Notes: generated from the sequence alone by a model not told the origin. Counted from the first letter of the stretch, positions 8,146 to 22,788 are shown. The stretch: DNA of 64,000 nucleotides from DATMER01 sp963741305 (GCA_963741305.1 CAVUHL010000003.1:1984001-2048000); one strand, 5' to 3'. Numbers and translations are program-made.

Positions 8146-9653
8146 GGGCCCTCCTGCGGGACCTGCCCATCCGGCGCAAGCTGATGGTGATCCTGATGAT
8201 CGCCACCGGCGGCGCGCTGCTCCTGGCCGGCGCGGGCCTGCTCACGCTCGACTACTTCCGCTTCCGCCGCGAGATGGTCACCGACCTGGAGACGCTGGCG
8301 GAGATCGTGGCCCAGAACAGCACGGCGCCGCTCCGGTTCCATGACGACGTCGTCGCCAGGGAGACCCTCTCAGCGCTCGACGCCAAGCCTTCGGTCCTCG
8401 GCGCCTGCGTCTACGACGAGAAGGGAGCCCTCTTCGCGGAATGGACGCGGGAGGGCGCGAAGCCTGACTTCCCACCCCGGCCGGGGCCCGAAGGCCAGGA
8501 ATTCCGGCGTGGCGTCCTCACCCTGTTCGAGCCCGCGATGCTGGACGGCGAGAGGGTCGGCACCGTCTATCTGGAGAGCAGCCTGAGCGAGATCTCGAAA
8601 CGGCTCCGGTTCCGGTTCCTCACCATGGCCGCCGTGTTCCTGGTGTCCGCGCTGGCCGCCCTGGCGCTCTCCTCGAACCTCCAGGGCCTGATCTCCAGGC
8701 CCGTCCTCCATCTGTCCGCGACCGCCCGCGCTGTGTCCGAGCGCAACGACTACTCCCTGCGCGCCGAGAAGCAGAGCGCCGACGAGCTGGGCCGGCTCGT
8801 GGACGCCTTCAACCAGATGCTCAGCCAGATCGAGGAACGGGATACCGAGCTGCAGTCCGCCAAGGACGACCTGGAGCACCGCGTCCAGGCCCGCACCCAG
8901 GAGCTGCGGACCGCCAACGACGAGCTGCAGCAGAGCAACCGCGAGCTCGACGACTTCGCCTACATCGCCTCTCACGACCTCAAGGAGCCGCTGCGGGGCA
9001 TCCACAACTACTCCATGTTCCTGCTCGAGGACTACGCCGACAAGCTCGACGCCGACGGCAAGTCCAAGCTGGAGACCCTGATGCGCCTCACCCGGCGCAT
9101 GGAAGTCCTCATCGACTCCCTGCTCCAGTTCTCCCGGCTCGGCCGGATCGACCTGACCCTGGAAGAGGTGGACCTGAACGACGTCGTGGCCGAGGTCCGG
9201 GAGAGCCTCGAGGTCAATTTCAAGGATGAGCAGGTCGAAGTGAGCATCCCCCGGCGTCTACCCAGCGTCCTCGGCGACCGCGTGCAGCTCGGGGAGATCT
9301 TCCACAACCTGATCGTCAACGGCGTCAAGTACAATGAGAGCCAGCGGAAGCGGATCGAGATCGGATACCGGGACGATCGGGACAGCCAGCCGCCCGTGTT
9401 CTACGTCCAAGACAACGGCATTGGCATTCCCGACAAGCACTTCGACTCGATCTTCCGCATCTTCAAACGCCTTCACGCCCGTGAGAAGTACGGTGGCGGC
9501 ACCGGGGCGGGGCTGACCATCGTCAAGAAGATCGTAGAACGTCACAATGGAAGCATCTGGGTGGAGTCCACTCCGGGAGAGGGCACCACGTTCCACTTCA
9601 CCCTTGCCAAAGGAGATTCACTTGCCGCACAGCCAACCGATCCTGCTCGTTGA
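8142..9653 (+). CDS. Membrane sensor histidine kinase (CHASE8-like sensor, HAMP, HisKA, HATPase)
   Basis: This is a 503-residue kinase. TM1 lies near residues 14-36, followed by a periplasmic CHASE8-like domain (AEIVAQNSTAPLRFHDD, then ACVYDEKGALFAEW), TM2 near 160-180 and a HAMP linker (LSATARAVSERNDYSLR). A coiled coil leads to a HisKA motif of the phytochrome-like type (IASHDLKEPLRGIHNY) and an HATPase domain with N box (HNLIVNGVKYNE), DNGIGIP and GGGTGAGL. The start is the ATG inside the ATGA overlap with yfiR. The last 32 bases overlap the next receiver gene. It probably reads the state of the YfiR protein or receptor and passes phosphate to the receivers that follow. Confidence 0.93.
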   Translation: MRALLRDLPIRRKLMVILMIATGGALLLAGAGLLTLDYFRFRREMVTDLETLAEIVAQNSTAPLRFHDDVVARETLSALDAKPSVLGACVYDEKGALFAEWTREGAKPDFPPRPGPEGQEFRRGVLTLFEPAMLDGERVGTVYLESSLSEISKRLRFRFLTMAAVFLVSALAALALSSNLQGLISRPVLHLSATARAVSERNDYSLRAEKQSADELGRLVDAFNQMLSQIEERDTELQSAKDDLEHRVQARTQELRTANDELQQSNRELDDFAYIASHDLKEPLRGIHNYSMFLLEDYADKLDADGKSKLETLMRLTRRMEVLIDSLLQFSRLGRIDLTLEEVDLNDVVAEVRESLEVNFKDEQVEVSIPRRLPSVLGDRVQLGEIFHNLIVNGVKYNESQRKRIEIGYRDDRDSQPPVFYVQDNGIGIPDKHFDSIFRIFKRLHAREKYGGGTGAGLTIVKKIVERHNGSIWVESTPGEGTTFHFTLAKGDSLAAQPTDPAR

Positions 9654-10065
9654 AGACAGTCCCGAGGACTTCGAGGCAACGCAGCGGGCATTCCGTAAAT
9701 CCGGCCTGAAGAACACCCTCCTCCGCTGCGAGGACGGCGACGAGGCCCTGGACTACCTCCACCGGCGCGGCAAGTACGCCGACCCGGCCAGCTCGCCGCG
9801 GCCCGGCGTCATCCTGCTCGACCTGAACCTCCCGGGGACGGACGGCCGCCAGGTCCTGTCCGAGGTCAAGAACAACGAGCACCTGCACGACATCCCCGTG
9901 GTGGTCCTCACGACCTCGGCCGACGAGCGCGACATCTCCGCCTGCTACCGGGCGGGCGCCAACAGCTACATCCAGAAGCCGGTGGACATCGACGGCTTCA
10001 TGAAGGCCATCGAGCGCCTGAACGGCTACTGGTTCGAGGTCGTGATCCTCCCCAAGGGGGATTGA
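9622..10065 (+). CDS. Single-domain response regulator (Rcp1-like)
   Basis: This 147-residue receiver domain has no output domain. Motifs seen are ILLVEDSPED, the phospho-acceptor in VILLDLNLPGTDGR, VVLTTSADERD and YIQKPVD. The insert between beta2 and beta3 (DYLHRRGKYADP) is typical of the phytochrome-partner type such as cyanobacterial Rcp1. I chose the TTG at 9622 because AGGAG sits seven bases upstream; the usable upstream ATG would read through the kinase C-terminus in another frame. It overlaps the kinase gene by 32 bases, which fits a cognate pair. Confidence 0.92.
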   Translation: MPHSQPILLVEDSPEDFEATQRAFRKSGLKNTLLRCEDGDEALDYLHRRGKYADPASSPRPGVILLDLNLPGTDGRQVLSEVKNNEHLHDIPVVVLTTSADERDISACYRAGANSYIQKPVDIDGFMKAIERLNGYWFEVVILPKGD

Positions 10066-10067
10066 GC

Positions 10068-11776
<1,709 letters not shown>

Positions 11777-11780
<4 letters not shown>

Positions 11781-12706
11781 TCGCTATCTTTGGCGCCACC
11801 GCCACAGGAAAGAGCGATGTCGCCATGGCGCTCGCCGAGGCCCTTCCAGGGGAGATCGTCAACGCCGACGCCCTGCAGGTCTATCGCGGCTTCGATGTGG
11901 GGACGGCCAAGCCGAGCCCGGAAGAGCGCGCCCGGGTGCCGCACCACCTGATCGACATCCTCGATCCGCACGAGCGCTGGTCGGCCGGCGAGTTCGCCCA
12001 CCGGGCCAGGGAGGCTGCCGCCGGCATCGAGGAGCGCGGCAGGGTGCCCATCGTTGTCGGGGGGAGCGGGCTCTATCTGCGCGCCCTGTTCGAGGGGATC
12101 AGCCCCATCCCGCCGGGTAACCCCGAAGTCAGGGGCGAGCTGCAGAGAGCCCTTGCCGAAAAGGGGCTGCCGGTGCTCGCCGCCGAGCTGGCGCGGACCG
12201 ATCCGGAGACGGCGGCGCGGCTCGGCGCGGGCGATACGCAGCGTATCCTGAGGGCGCTGGAGGTGGCCCGCGTGAGCGGCCGCCCTCTCTCCTCCTGGAT
12301 CAGGGAGCAACCCTTTGGGACTCAGCGCATTAACGCAATCCGGATTGGATTGACGCTCCCCCGGACCGTCCTATACGATCGCATAGCGGGCCGAGTGGCC
12401 CGGATGGTAGGACAAGGCTGGGTCGAGGAGGTCGCCCGGCTGCTGGCCAGGGGGCTCGATCCCGGCCTGCCTGCCTTCCAGGCCATCGGATACCGGCAGC
12501 TCGTCCGTCACCTGGAAGGGGAGTGGTCTCTCGAGGAGGCGATTGGCGATACCGTGAAGGCCACGCGGCGGTTCGCCAAGCGGCAAGAGACCTGGTTCCG
12601 GAGAGAGCCCGATGTGACCTGGTTTTCGGCGCAGGATTTTAATCGACGAATTTCTCTTATCCTTGAACATGTCAAGCGCAGCGGTCCCGGGAGGGCGTAT
12701 GGCTAA
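11777..12706 (+). CDS. miaA: tRNA dimethylallyltransferase
   Basis: MiaA adds the dimethylallyl group to A37 of tRNAs reading UNN codons. The protein is 309 residues, normal for the family. It starts with a P-loop (IAIFGATATGKSDVA) and has the DALQVYRGFDVGTAKP motif, PHHLIDILDP, the VGGSGLYLRALFEG motif and the C-terminal FAKRQETWFRRE segment. The start is the GTG at 11777 inside a GTGA overlap with the hybrid kinase stop; this gives the family N-terminus exactly. The gene overlaps hfq by eight bases, the classic miaA-hfq pair. Confidence 0.97.
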
Positions 12707-12917
12707 GCACAACATCAACATTCAAGACGGGTATCTCTTCCAGAGCCTGAAGGAAGGTCAGACGATGCATCTGCAACTTGTGACCGGCCTCAGCCTGCAC
12801 GGTCGCTTGAAGCGGTTCGACCGCTTCGCCGTGGTGCTGGAGAGCGAAGGCAAGGAAATCCTGATCTACAAGCATGCCATTGCCACGATTTCCGCCGCGC
12901 CGCACCATCCGGCCTGA
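12699..12917 (+). CDS. hfq: RNA chaperone Hfq
   Basis: This 72-residue Sm-like protein has both Sm motifs (GLSLHGRLKRFDRFAVVLE and IYKHAIATI) after an N-terminal helix (IQDGYLFQSLKEGQTMH). It forms a hexameric ring that pairs small RNAs with mRNAs. The start ATG at 12699 has GGGAGGG upstream; the longer in-frame ATG would add twelve unrelated residues. It lies directly after miaA as in many bacteria. The C-terminal tail is very short, so the sRNA-release tail of enteric Hfq is missing. Confidence 0.97.
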   Translation: MAKHNINIQDGYLFQSLKEGQTMHLQLVTGLSLHGRLKRFDRFAVVLESEGKEILIYKHAIATISAAPHHPA

Positions 12918-14292
12918 CGCACGGGCCTTGCGCCGGTTGCGTCTCCTGCGTTGTCTGCGCTGCCTGCAGATACTGCTGGTTCTTCCGGCGGTTCTTGCAG
13001 TGCTGGGCGCCTGCGGCTCCGCGCCCAGCCCTGCTCCCTCGCAGGAGGCGCCCCGCCGTCCCCAGCAGCTCCAGCCTTTCGCAGTCCAGGAGCAGCCCTT
13101 CCTCGTCGATCCCCTGACGGGTTATCCCGGTCAGGCAGATCCCGAGCGTCAGGACCGCATCCAGGCCGCCCACCGGGCCCTGCTCACGGCGAGCGACCGG
13201 GAGGGCGCCCTGGAGGTGGCCGAAGAGCTGCTCCAGGAAGACCCCGCATTCGCCCCGGCGCAGGTGCTGATCGCGCAGATCGAGCTGGGCGAGGGCAGCT
13301 TCGCCAAGGCGGTCGAGCGGCTGCTGCCGGTCAGCGACGAGATGCCACAGTACGTGGCGAGCCAGCTCGTGCTCGGCCGCGCTGCCGAGCACGCCGGGGA
13401 CGTCCCGCTCGCCTACTCGGCCTACCGGGAGATCGCGCCCCGCAACCAGCGCGCCTTCCAGAAGGTGGGGGAGCTGCACCCCCGCGCCCTGGAGATCGTC
13501 GCCAACCGGCTGCAGGAGGCCCTGCGCCAGAGCCGTTGGGACGAAGCCGAGCAGCACCTCTCCCTGCTGCGCACCTGGGCGCCCTCCGAGGTCCGCACGC
13601 TAGAAGGGGCGCGCGCCCTGGCCGTGTCGCGGGGCGACCGCATCGCCGAGCTGGCCGCGGTCAAGGAGCTGGCCGCGCAACGGCCGGGCGAGCGCGCCCT
13701 GATCGAGCGCCGGGCCGAGCTGGAAATGGCCGTGGGCGATCCGGGCGCCGGGCTGCAGATCATCCAGAACCTCGCCGCCGAGAACCCGCGCGATCCGGCG
13801 CTGGCCGAGAAGCTGGCCGCGGCCAAGTTCCGCTGGCGGATGTCGCTGCTGCCCAGGGACGTGCAGGACGTGGCCTCCAAGCCCGAGCTGACCAAGGCCG
13901 ACCTCGCCGTGCTCCTCTACTGGCTCATCCCCAACGTGCGCTACGGCCGGCCCACCGCGGGACGCATCGCCACGGACGTGCTCGAGCACCGGCACCAGGA
14001 AGAGATCGTGCGGGTGGTGAACCTCGGCCTCATGGACGTCGACCAGACCCTGCACCGCTTCTCGCCGGGTTCCCCCGCGCGGAGGTCAACTGCCCTGCGC
14101 AGCCTGGGGCTCGTGCTGTCGCGCTTCGGCCAGAAGCTGACCTGCCTCAGCGGTAGTAGGGGAGTCTGTGAGACGGCGGCGAGCTGCGGCCTGGTGCCTC
14201 CCGAAGAGGAGTGCCGTGCCACCGCGGCCCTGACCGGCGGCGAGGCCGTGGAACTCATCCGCCGGACCCTGAAGCACCTGGGCGGCGCGTGA
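12874..14292 (+). CDS. TPR-containing lipoprotein, function unknown
   Basis: This protein of up to 472 residues has a strongly basic N-terminus, a hydrophobic core and a lipobox (VLAVLGAC), so it should be a lipoprotein. Helical repeats of the TPR type follow (ALLTASDREGALEVAEELLQ, FAPAQVLIAQIELGEG, YVASQLVLGRAAEHAG). The C-terminal third has four cysteines (LTCLSG, RGVCETAASCGLV, EEECRA) that could form disulfides. The start is uncertain: the ATG at 12874 lies inside hfq, while the TTGs at 12928 or 12937 would give a more ordinary signal peptide. The stop overlaps pgsA by GTGA. Its role in this operon is unknown. Confidence 0.8.
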   Translation: MPLPRFPPRRTIRPDARALRRLRLLRCLRCLQILLVLPAVLAVLGACGSAPSPAPSQEAPRRPQQLQPFAVQEQPFLVDPLTGYPGQADPERQDRIQAAHRALLTASDREGALEVAEELLQEDPAFAPAQVLIAQIELGEGSFAKAVERLLPVSDEMPQYVASQLVLGRAAEHAGDVPLAYSAYREIAPRNQRAFQKVGELHPRALEIVANRLQEALRQSRWDEAEQHLSLLRTWAPSEVRTLEGARALAVSRGDRIAELAAVKELAAQRPGERALIERRAELEMAVGDPGAGLQIIQNLAAENPRDPALAEKLAAAKFRWRMSLLPRDVQDVASKPELTKADLAVLLYWLIPNVRYGRPTAGRIATDVLEHRHQEEIVRVVNLGLMDVDQTLHRFSPGSPARRSTALRSLGLVLSRFGQKLTCLSGSRGVCETAASCGLVPPEEECRATAALTGGEAVELIRRTLKHLGGA

Positions 14293-14863
14293 AATTCACC
14301 ATCCCCAACCTCATCTCGGTCCTGCGAATGGGGTTGGTCCCCCTGTTCATCATCGCCGTCCTCGAAGGACAGTCGCTCCGCGCCCTGATCCTCTTCCTGG
14401 TCGCCGGCCTGACCGACGCGCTCGACGGCTTCATCGCCCGCTTCTTCGCCAACCAGCAGTCGCTGCTCGGCGCCTACCTCGACCCGATCGCGGACAAGAT
14501 CCTCCTCACCGCCGCCTACATCGCCCTGGCGATCCCCAGCCTCAACCACGGCGTCCAGATCCCGGTCTGGATCACCGTGCTGGTGATCGCCCGTGACGTG
14601 CTGCTGGTGGTCGTGGGGCTGATCCTCTACCTGGCTGGGGGGATCCGTAAGTTCCCGGTGACGATCCTCAGCAAGATCAACACGGCCGTCCAGGTGGCTG
14701 CCGTGCTGGTGGTGCTGCTCTCGGCTCTGTCGCCGGACCTCGAGTCGCTCGCGACGACGCTGCTCTATCTGGTAGCCGTCCTGACGGTCTCCTCCGGCCT
14801 CGACTACGTCATCCGCTACAGCCGGTCGTCGGGCCAGCCGGCGTCTGGTAACATCCCTCCGCA

Positions 14864-14867
<4 letters not shown>
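14289..14867 (+). CDS. pgsA: CDP-diacylglycerol--glycerol-3-phosphate 3-phosphatidyltransferase
   Basis: This 192-residue membrane enzyme makes phosphatidylglycerol phosphate from CDP-diacylglycerol. The CDP-alcohol phosphotransferase signature is complete (TDALDGFIARFF then GAYLDPIADK). It has about five hydrophobic segments and the typical N-terminus FTIPNLISVLRM. The start is the GTG at 14289, overlapping the lipoprotein stop (GTGA), and its own stop overlaps the dnaE start in the same way. PgsA and the homologous phosphatidylserine synthase share the signature, but the N-terminus favours PgsA. Confidence 0.9.
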
Positions 14868-18358
<3,491 letters not shown>

Positions 18359-18378
18359 ACGAGCCGCAACGCCGGAAC

Positions 18379-18894
18379 CTAAATCCCATACCTCTCGCGC
18401 AGCACCTCCAAATGATGGTGAAGGTGGCCAGCAAGGATGAAGGCCAGCGCCCGGACAGAGACCGGGTAAGAATTGGCTACGCCCGCACGGGCCAGCTTCT
18501 CGGGAGCGAGCGAACGGAAGAGCAGGACGTTTGCGCTTCGGAGGAGAGTCAGCTCTTCGATCAGCGATGAAAGCGGGCGGGAGTCGAAGCTGGCGTTGGC
18601 GACGTAAAAGTTTTCGTCGAAGCCGGGGAGGGGAGTCTCGTCGCCGCGGCTGAAGCAGAGGGCTCGATAGCTGAAGACCCGCTCCGCGTCGATCAGATGG
18701 CCGATCACCTCGCGCAAGCTCCACTTCCCGGGTGCGTATCTGAAGGTCTCCCGATCTGCCTTGACGTTTTCCGCCAAGTGGCGGAGTTGGCTTTTCTGGC
18801 GGTCGAGGATCTCCAGGATGTCGCCCGGAGGCAGGCCGGAGATGTAGCCCGCGTAGAAGTCCGCATACTCGCCGGTTCCGGGTCGTTCGATCAT
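18379..18894 (-). CDS. DinB-like/DUF1572-type four-helix metal-binding protein
   Basis: This 171-residue protein belongs to the DinB/YfiT-like four-helix-bundle superfamily, whose members bind a metal with three histidines. The candidates seen are the His in REVIGHLIDAERVFSYR and those in LAGHLHHHLEVLRE. Members include thiol-dependent transferases and stress proteins; the specific reaction is not visible. It is not DNA polymerase IV despite the shared name. The gene converges with dnaE (20-bp gap) and has AGGGGA before its ATG. A strong terminator separates it from the peptidase operon upstream on the same strand. Confidence 0.85.
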   Translation of the reverse strand: MIERPGTGEYADFYAGYISGLPPGDILEILDRQKSQLRHLAENVKADRETFRYAPGKWSLREVIGHLIDAERVFSYRALCFSRGDETPLPGFDENFYVANASFDSRPLSSLIEELTLLRSANVLLFRSLAPEKLARAGVANSYPVSVRALAFILAGHLHHHLEVLRERYGI

Positions 18895-18925
18895 GTGTCA
18901 TCCCCTATTCTGGATACATGAAAGA

Positions 18926-18956
18926 CCCACGGCGAGGATCTGGTCCTCGCCGTGGG
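18926..18956 (-). terminator. Rho-independent terminator after the M14 peptidase operon
   Basis: A perfect 13-bp stem (CCCACGGCGAGGA at 18926-18938 and its complement at 18944-18956) has a 5-nt loop. Read leftward, the stem is followed by TCTTTC. It sits eight bases after the stop of the leftward M14 gene, before dinB. Confidence 0.8.
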
Positions 18957-18964
18957 CTCCTGCC

Positions 18965-20695
18965 TCAGTTCGCCGCTTCGCGCAGCGCGATCTTCTTGGA
19001 CAGCTTTCCGCCCTTCAGGCTGTCGTAGCTCACCGTGACCTCGCCCTCTCCCTGGACCAGGAAGAAGAGGATGCGGGTGGAGAGACCGTCGACGCCGGGC
19101 ACCATCAGGCGCTCGGGACGGTGCTCCTGAAGAGAGACCTTGTCGAGGTACGGATCGTCGACGAGGCCGCTCGAGAGCACCTTGGCGCCTGCAACGGTGG
19201 CGATGTCCTGGCGGTGGAGCTTGCCGTTCACCGCCGCCGCGGTCATCGAGGGGATGGCACGCTCGTTGAGCACCGGCACTTCCACCCGCCACAGGCGGTT
19301 CCCGACCTTCTTCACTGAGGCGCTGCCCATCGACAGCTTCGGCAGGTGATAGGCATTGAGGAGGATGAAGGCGTTGCTGCGGTGCGTCTCGTCCTCCTGC
19401 AACCAGCCCTCGGGGACGCGGCCCACGTCGCGCTTGAAGCCGCCGACCTCGATCTTCCCGTACTGCGGATGATCGTAGGGCTTCCACTCCACGAATTGAC
19501 GGCCCAGGGAGAGGAGGTCGTTGAACTTCATCAGCTCTTCCTGGGTGGTCTCGCCGTCCTTGTCGAAGTCGGCCGGCGGGTTGTACATCTCGTTGGTGAA
19601 GGCCATCGCGCCCATGATGTTGTAAAAGTGATCGGTCGTGGAACCGTGGACGTTGTAGAGGTCCTTCCACGAGATCAGGTAGCGGTAGCCCGGGAGCAGC
19701 TTCTCGCCTTCCTTGCCGATCAGGTCGTAGGCCTTGAGGTCCTGCGGCGGATACGCCGGATCGGCTTTGGCCCCAGGGCCACGCAGGATCATCTGGCCGT
19801 TGTTGTGGTAGCTCTGCACGGCAGCCACGTTGGGGTGCTTCAGAACCCACATGGCGATGGCCCTCGTCTCCGGAATCGACAGGGGATAGGCGCCCGCCCC
19901 GCCCTGAACGTACTCGGGCTGCCAGGAGAAGCCCCAGGTGCGGTTGGGATCGACGTAGCCGACCGTGTCCTCGTTGACCTGGCCGTCGCCGTCATTGTCG
20001 AATCCCTCGTTGCCGATCAGGATCCAGTCGCCGAGCTCGCCGGGCTCGACATCCACGAGCAGCCGCGGGTCCTTGCGGTCCTGCCTGTGCGTGCCCTGGC
20101 CGAGCGGCACCTTCTTGCGCATGATGGTGACGTGGCCGTCGCCGTCCAGGTCGTCGAAGCCGTCCTCATCGGAGAGCCCGTCGCGGTCGTCGTCGACCGG
20201 CACCATCACGGTGCGCGGGAAGTCGGCGTCGGAAGGGCCCTTGAACCAGAGGGTCCGGCCGTCAGGGTTGACCACGGGAAGGATGTAGAAAACCGAGCGG
20301 TCGAGCATCTCGGTCACGCGCGGCAGACTGCCATAGTTCTTGAGGAGGTAGTCCACGGTGTAGAGCGCGGCCTCGGCTCCCTGCACCTCGTTGGCGTGGG
20401 TGTTGCCGTCGATGTACATGGCGGGCTTCGACAGCTCGGGGCCGGTCGCCGGATTGGTGATCGCGATCATCCAGAGGTCCCGCCCCTGGATGCTCTTGCC
20501 GATGCTTTCGAGGCGGGTCCATTTCGGATAGGCGGCGGCGTAGCCCTTGAGGAGGCCGGCGATCTCCTCGTAGGTGTTCAGGCGATTGAAGGATGCTGAC
20601 GGCGGCGTCCCCTGCGGCTTGATGGGCTCCGCGAAAGAAGACGAAGTGGCTGCGAGGAGCGCCAGGGTCAAGAAAACAGATTTCATGGTGGTCAT
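18965..20695 (-). CDS. Secreted M14 family zinc carboxypeptidase
   Basis: This 576-residue secreted protein has a signal peptide (FLTLALLAATSSSFA). The M14 zinc site is present: the THANE motif (His100, Glu103) and a later His in QSYHNNG. The substrate-binding NPDGR motif and a candidate catalytic Glu in TNEMYNP are also present. Two Asp-rich inserts (DDDRDGLSDEDGFDDLDGDG and GFDNDGDGQVNED) look like calcium-binding loops. A beta-rich C-terminal domain follows. It should trim C-terminal residues from peptides outside the cell. The start at 20695 forms an ATGA overlap with the upstream homologue; the ATG at 20686 is an alternative with a better-spaced ribosome site. Confidence 0.92.
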   Translation of the reverse strand: MTTMKSVFLTLALLAATSSSFAEPIKPQGTPPSASFNRLNTYEEIAGLLKGYAAAYPKWTRLESIGKSIQGRDLWMIAITNPATGPELSKPAMYIDGNTHANEVQGAEAALYTVDYLLKNYGSLPRVTEMLDRSVFYILPVVNPDGRTLWFKGPSDADFPRTVMVPVDDDRDGLSDEDGFDDLDGDGHVTIMRKKVPLGQGTHRQDRKDPRLLVDVEPGELGDWILIGNEGFDNDGDGQVNEDTVGYVDPNRTWGFSWQPEYVQGGAGAYPLSIPETRAIAMWVLKHPNVAAVQSYHNNGQMILRGPGAKADPAYPPQDLKAYDLIGKEGEKLLPGYRYLISWKDLYNVHGSTTDHFYNIMGAMAFTNEMYNPPADFDKDGETTQEELMKFNDLLSLGRQFVEWKPYDHPQYGKIEVGGFKRDVGRVPEGWLQEDETHRSNAFILLNAYHLPKLSMGSASVKKVGNRLWRVEVPVLNERAIPSMTAAAVNGKLHRQDIATVAGAKVLSSGLVDDPYLDKVSLQEHRPERLMVPGVDGLSTRILFFLVQGEGEVTVSYDSLKGGKLSKKIALREAAN

Positions 20696-22788
20696 TCTCC
20701 CTTCCCGACGGTGGCGGTCTTCTGGTCGCGGCCGGCGTTGTCCGTGGTCAGATCGATCACGATTTTCGCGCCGGGATCGGCCCGCACGAGCCACTCGCCC
20801 GTGAGGCTGCCGGTCGTGCCGTCGAGCCGCTCGGCGGCCGCGAACGGATAGCCGGTCACCAGCTCGACATCCTTGCCCGTCTTGAGCGCAAGCCGCACCG
20901 GCAGGTGCGCGCGGGCGCGCTCCGCCTGTTTGGTATGGGTGGGGAGATAGCCACGGTTGCCGGCCACCGCCTTGACCCGGTAGATGCCGCCGCCGACGCT
21001 CTTCACGTCGAGCGACAGGATCTCCACCCTCGCCAGCTTGCCGGCGAGGTCGAGCACGGTTTCGGTGTGAGCACCGGCGGCCGGCTTCAGGACGGACAGC
21101 GGCGGATTGAGCTCCACGAAGGGATCGAGCCCTCCTACCTCGGCCTTGGTGCCATCGGGAAGGGAGACTGGGGTCCAAGGGGCGAAACCACCCTGAGCGT
21201 TGGCTTCGACCCAGGCCAGCACTTCGCGCTCACGCGCTCCGACCTCGCTCGGCTTGCCACTTTCCCCACTTCCTCCGGCCCCCATCGACTTCATGCGGTC
21301 CACCATCCCCTTGGGATCGACCTGGCCGCCCTTCAGGTAATCGATCACCACTTTCGCGGAGAACTGGGCGGGTGCCTTGTTCTCCTTGAGGAAGGCGCCG
21401 ATCTTCTCCTCGCCGAGGGCGATGAACTCGTCGCTCGTCATGGCCGCTACCTTGTCCAGGGTCAGGGCGTCCGATTTTTCCCCATCGTTACCCTCGCTCT
21501 TCTTCTCGGCCTTGGGAATGCCCCAGACGTCCAGCTCGAGGGCCATGGCCCCGTACTGGAAGTAGAGCCAGGGCGTCAGGCCGCCCTTGCGGTACTGCGC
21601 GCCGGGGCGATCGTCGGCGAGGCCCGCCTTCTTGAGGCGCTCCTTGTAGCCCTCGGCGAACTTGTTGAGATAGGCCTGATCGCCCTCGTCGACCTTGGTG
21701 GCGGGGCCGACGCCGAGGAACTGCTGGAGCTGCTCCTTGGTGATGTTGTTCTGACGGATGAACGGGAGGGTCTGGGCCACGGCCCAGATCTCGTCGATGG
21801 TGTACTCCTGCTCGGGATCGAAGCCCAGGAACTTGGCTGCCTCGGGCGGCACCTTGAACTTCTGCGTCCCCAGGTCGCCGCCGCCGCCCAGGCTCTGCGG
21901 CGCGGCGAGCAGGTTGTTGGCCGGGCCGTAGACCACCGCCATGGCGACGTTGCGGCGGCCGAGCAGGAAGTCCATCACGGCCCTGGTCTCCGGCGCGTAG
22001 CTGGACCAGGGACCGGCTTCGGGAGTGGAATAGGGAAACATGTGGGGGAAGCCCTGGTCGGGCCAGATACCGTCCTCGCCGTCCTCGTTGGGCTTGCCGT
22101 CGCCGTCATCATCCCGGCCCTCGGACACCACGCGGTAGATTCCCGCCCTCTCCTCCATGGAGTCAGACTTCACGAGCACCCGCGGATCGGTGGCATCGGC
22201 CAGCCAGCCGCCGGCCGGATCGGAGATCCGCATACGGGTGATGATGCCGTCGCCGTTCAGGTCGTCCGCCGGGTCCTCGCCTTCGAGGCCGTCGAGGTCA
22301 TGGTCCACTTTCATGGCATTGCCGCTGCGGCGGTCGCGCAGCTTGCCGAAGATGGCATCGTGGGCATCCGGGTTGAGAGTGGGAGCCACGTAGAAGGTGT
22401 AGGAGGCGAGGAGCTTCGCCGCCGGGCTGCCTGCCGGAGCGGCGAGCAGGGTCTGGATCAGGTCGAGGGCGGCCTCGGTTCCCGCGTTATGGTAGCCGGC
22501 GATGTTGGCGCCGACGAAGACCGCGGGCCGGGCATCGGGGTCGACACCTCCCGGCGCGGCCACGCGGGCCACGTAGAGAGGCCTGCCGCCAGCCGACTGG
22601 CCGATGGTGATCAGCTCCACCTCGCGCTGATTCCCCTTGGCCCATGCCTGGAGCTGTTGCTCGGCCTCGGCGAAGGAGTGATAGTCCTGATAGCTGACCG
22701 CGGCGCCTGCCGGGCCCGCCAGGGTCAGAAGACCGAGGACGGTACCTAAGACGGTGGCGGCCCGCCAGCCGGAGAGCGTTGCTTTCAC
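20692..22788 (-). CDS. M14 carboxypeptidase homologue lacking zinc ligands (probable pseudoenzyme)
   Basis: This 698-residue secreted protein is homologous to the next gene over its N-terminal domain, sharing the same Asp-rich calcium-type inserts (DHDLDGLEGEDPADDLNGDG, RDDDGDGKPNEDGEDG). Aligned on the common EAAL segment, the zinc ligands His and Glu are replaced by Ala97 and His100. The third His (SYHNNG in the partner) is Gly in VVYGPANN, NPDGR is NPDAH, and the catalytic Glu position is Asp. A large insert (about residues 330-500) is helical and charged. The start is the GTG at 22788 with a strong AGGAGG; the encoded N-terminus is a signal peptide. It is translated just before the intact peptidase and may act as its partner or regulator. 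Confidence 0.85.
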   Translation of the reverse strand: MKATLSGWRAATVLGTVLGLLTLAGPAGAAVSYQDYHSFAEAEQQLQAWAKGNQREVELITIGQSAGGRPLYVARVAAPGGVDPDARPAVFVGANIAGYHNAGTEAALDLIQTLLAAPAGSPAAKLLASYTFYVAPTLNPDAHDAIFGKLRDRRSGNAMKVDHDLDGLEGEDPADDLNGDGIITRMRISDPAGGWLADATDPRVLVKSDSMEERAGIYRVVSEGRDDDGDGKPNEDGEDGIWPDQGFPHMFPYSTPEAGPWSSYAPETRAVMDFLLGRRNVAMAVVYGPANNLLAAPQSLGGGGDLGTQKFKVPPEAAKFLGFDPEQEYTIDEIWAVAQTLPFIRQNNITKEQLQQFLGVGPATKVDEGDQAYLNKFAEGYKERLKKAGLADDRPGAQYRKGGLTPWLYFQYGAMALELDVWGIPKAEKKSEGNDGEKSDALTLDKVAAMTSDEFIALGEEKIGAFLKENKAPAQFSAKVVIDYLKGGQVDPKGMVDRMKSMGAGGSGESGKPSEVGAREREVLAWVEANAQGGFAPWTPVSLPDGTKAEVGGLDPFVELNPPLSVLKPAAGAHTETVLDLAGKLARVEILSLDVKSVGGGIYRVKAVAGNRGYLPTHTKQAERARAHLPVRLALKTGKDVELVTGYPFAAAERLDGTTGSLTGEWLVRADPGAKIVIDLTTDNAGRDQKTATVGKGE

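Noticed and set aside
18379..18894. DNA polymerase IV because of the DinB name
   Set aside because: The sequence is a small four-helix His-motif protein with no polymerase motif.
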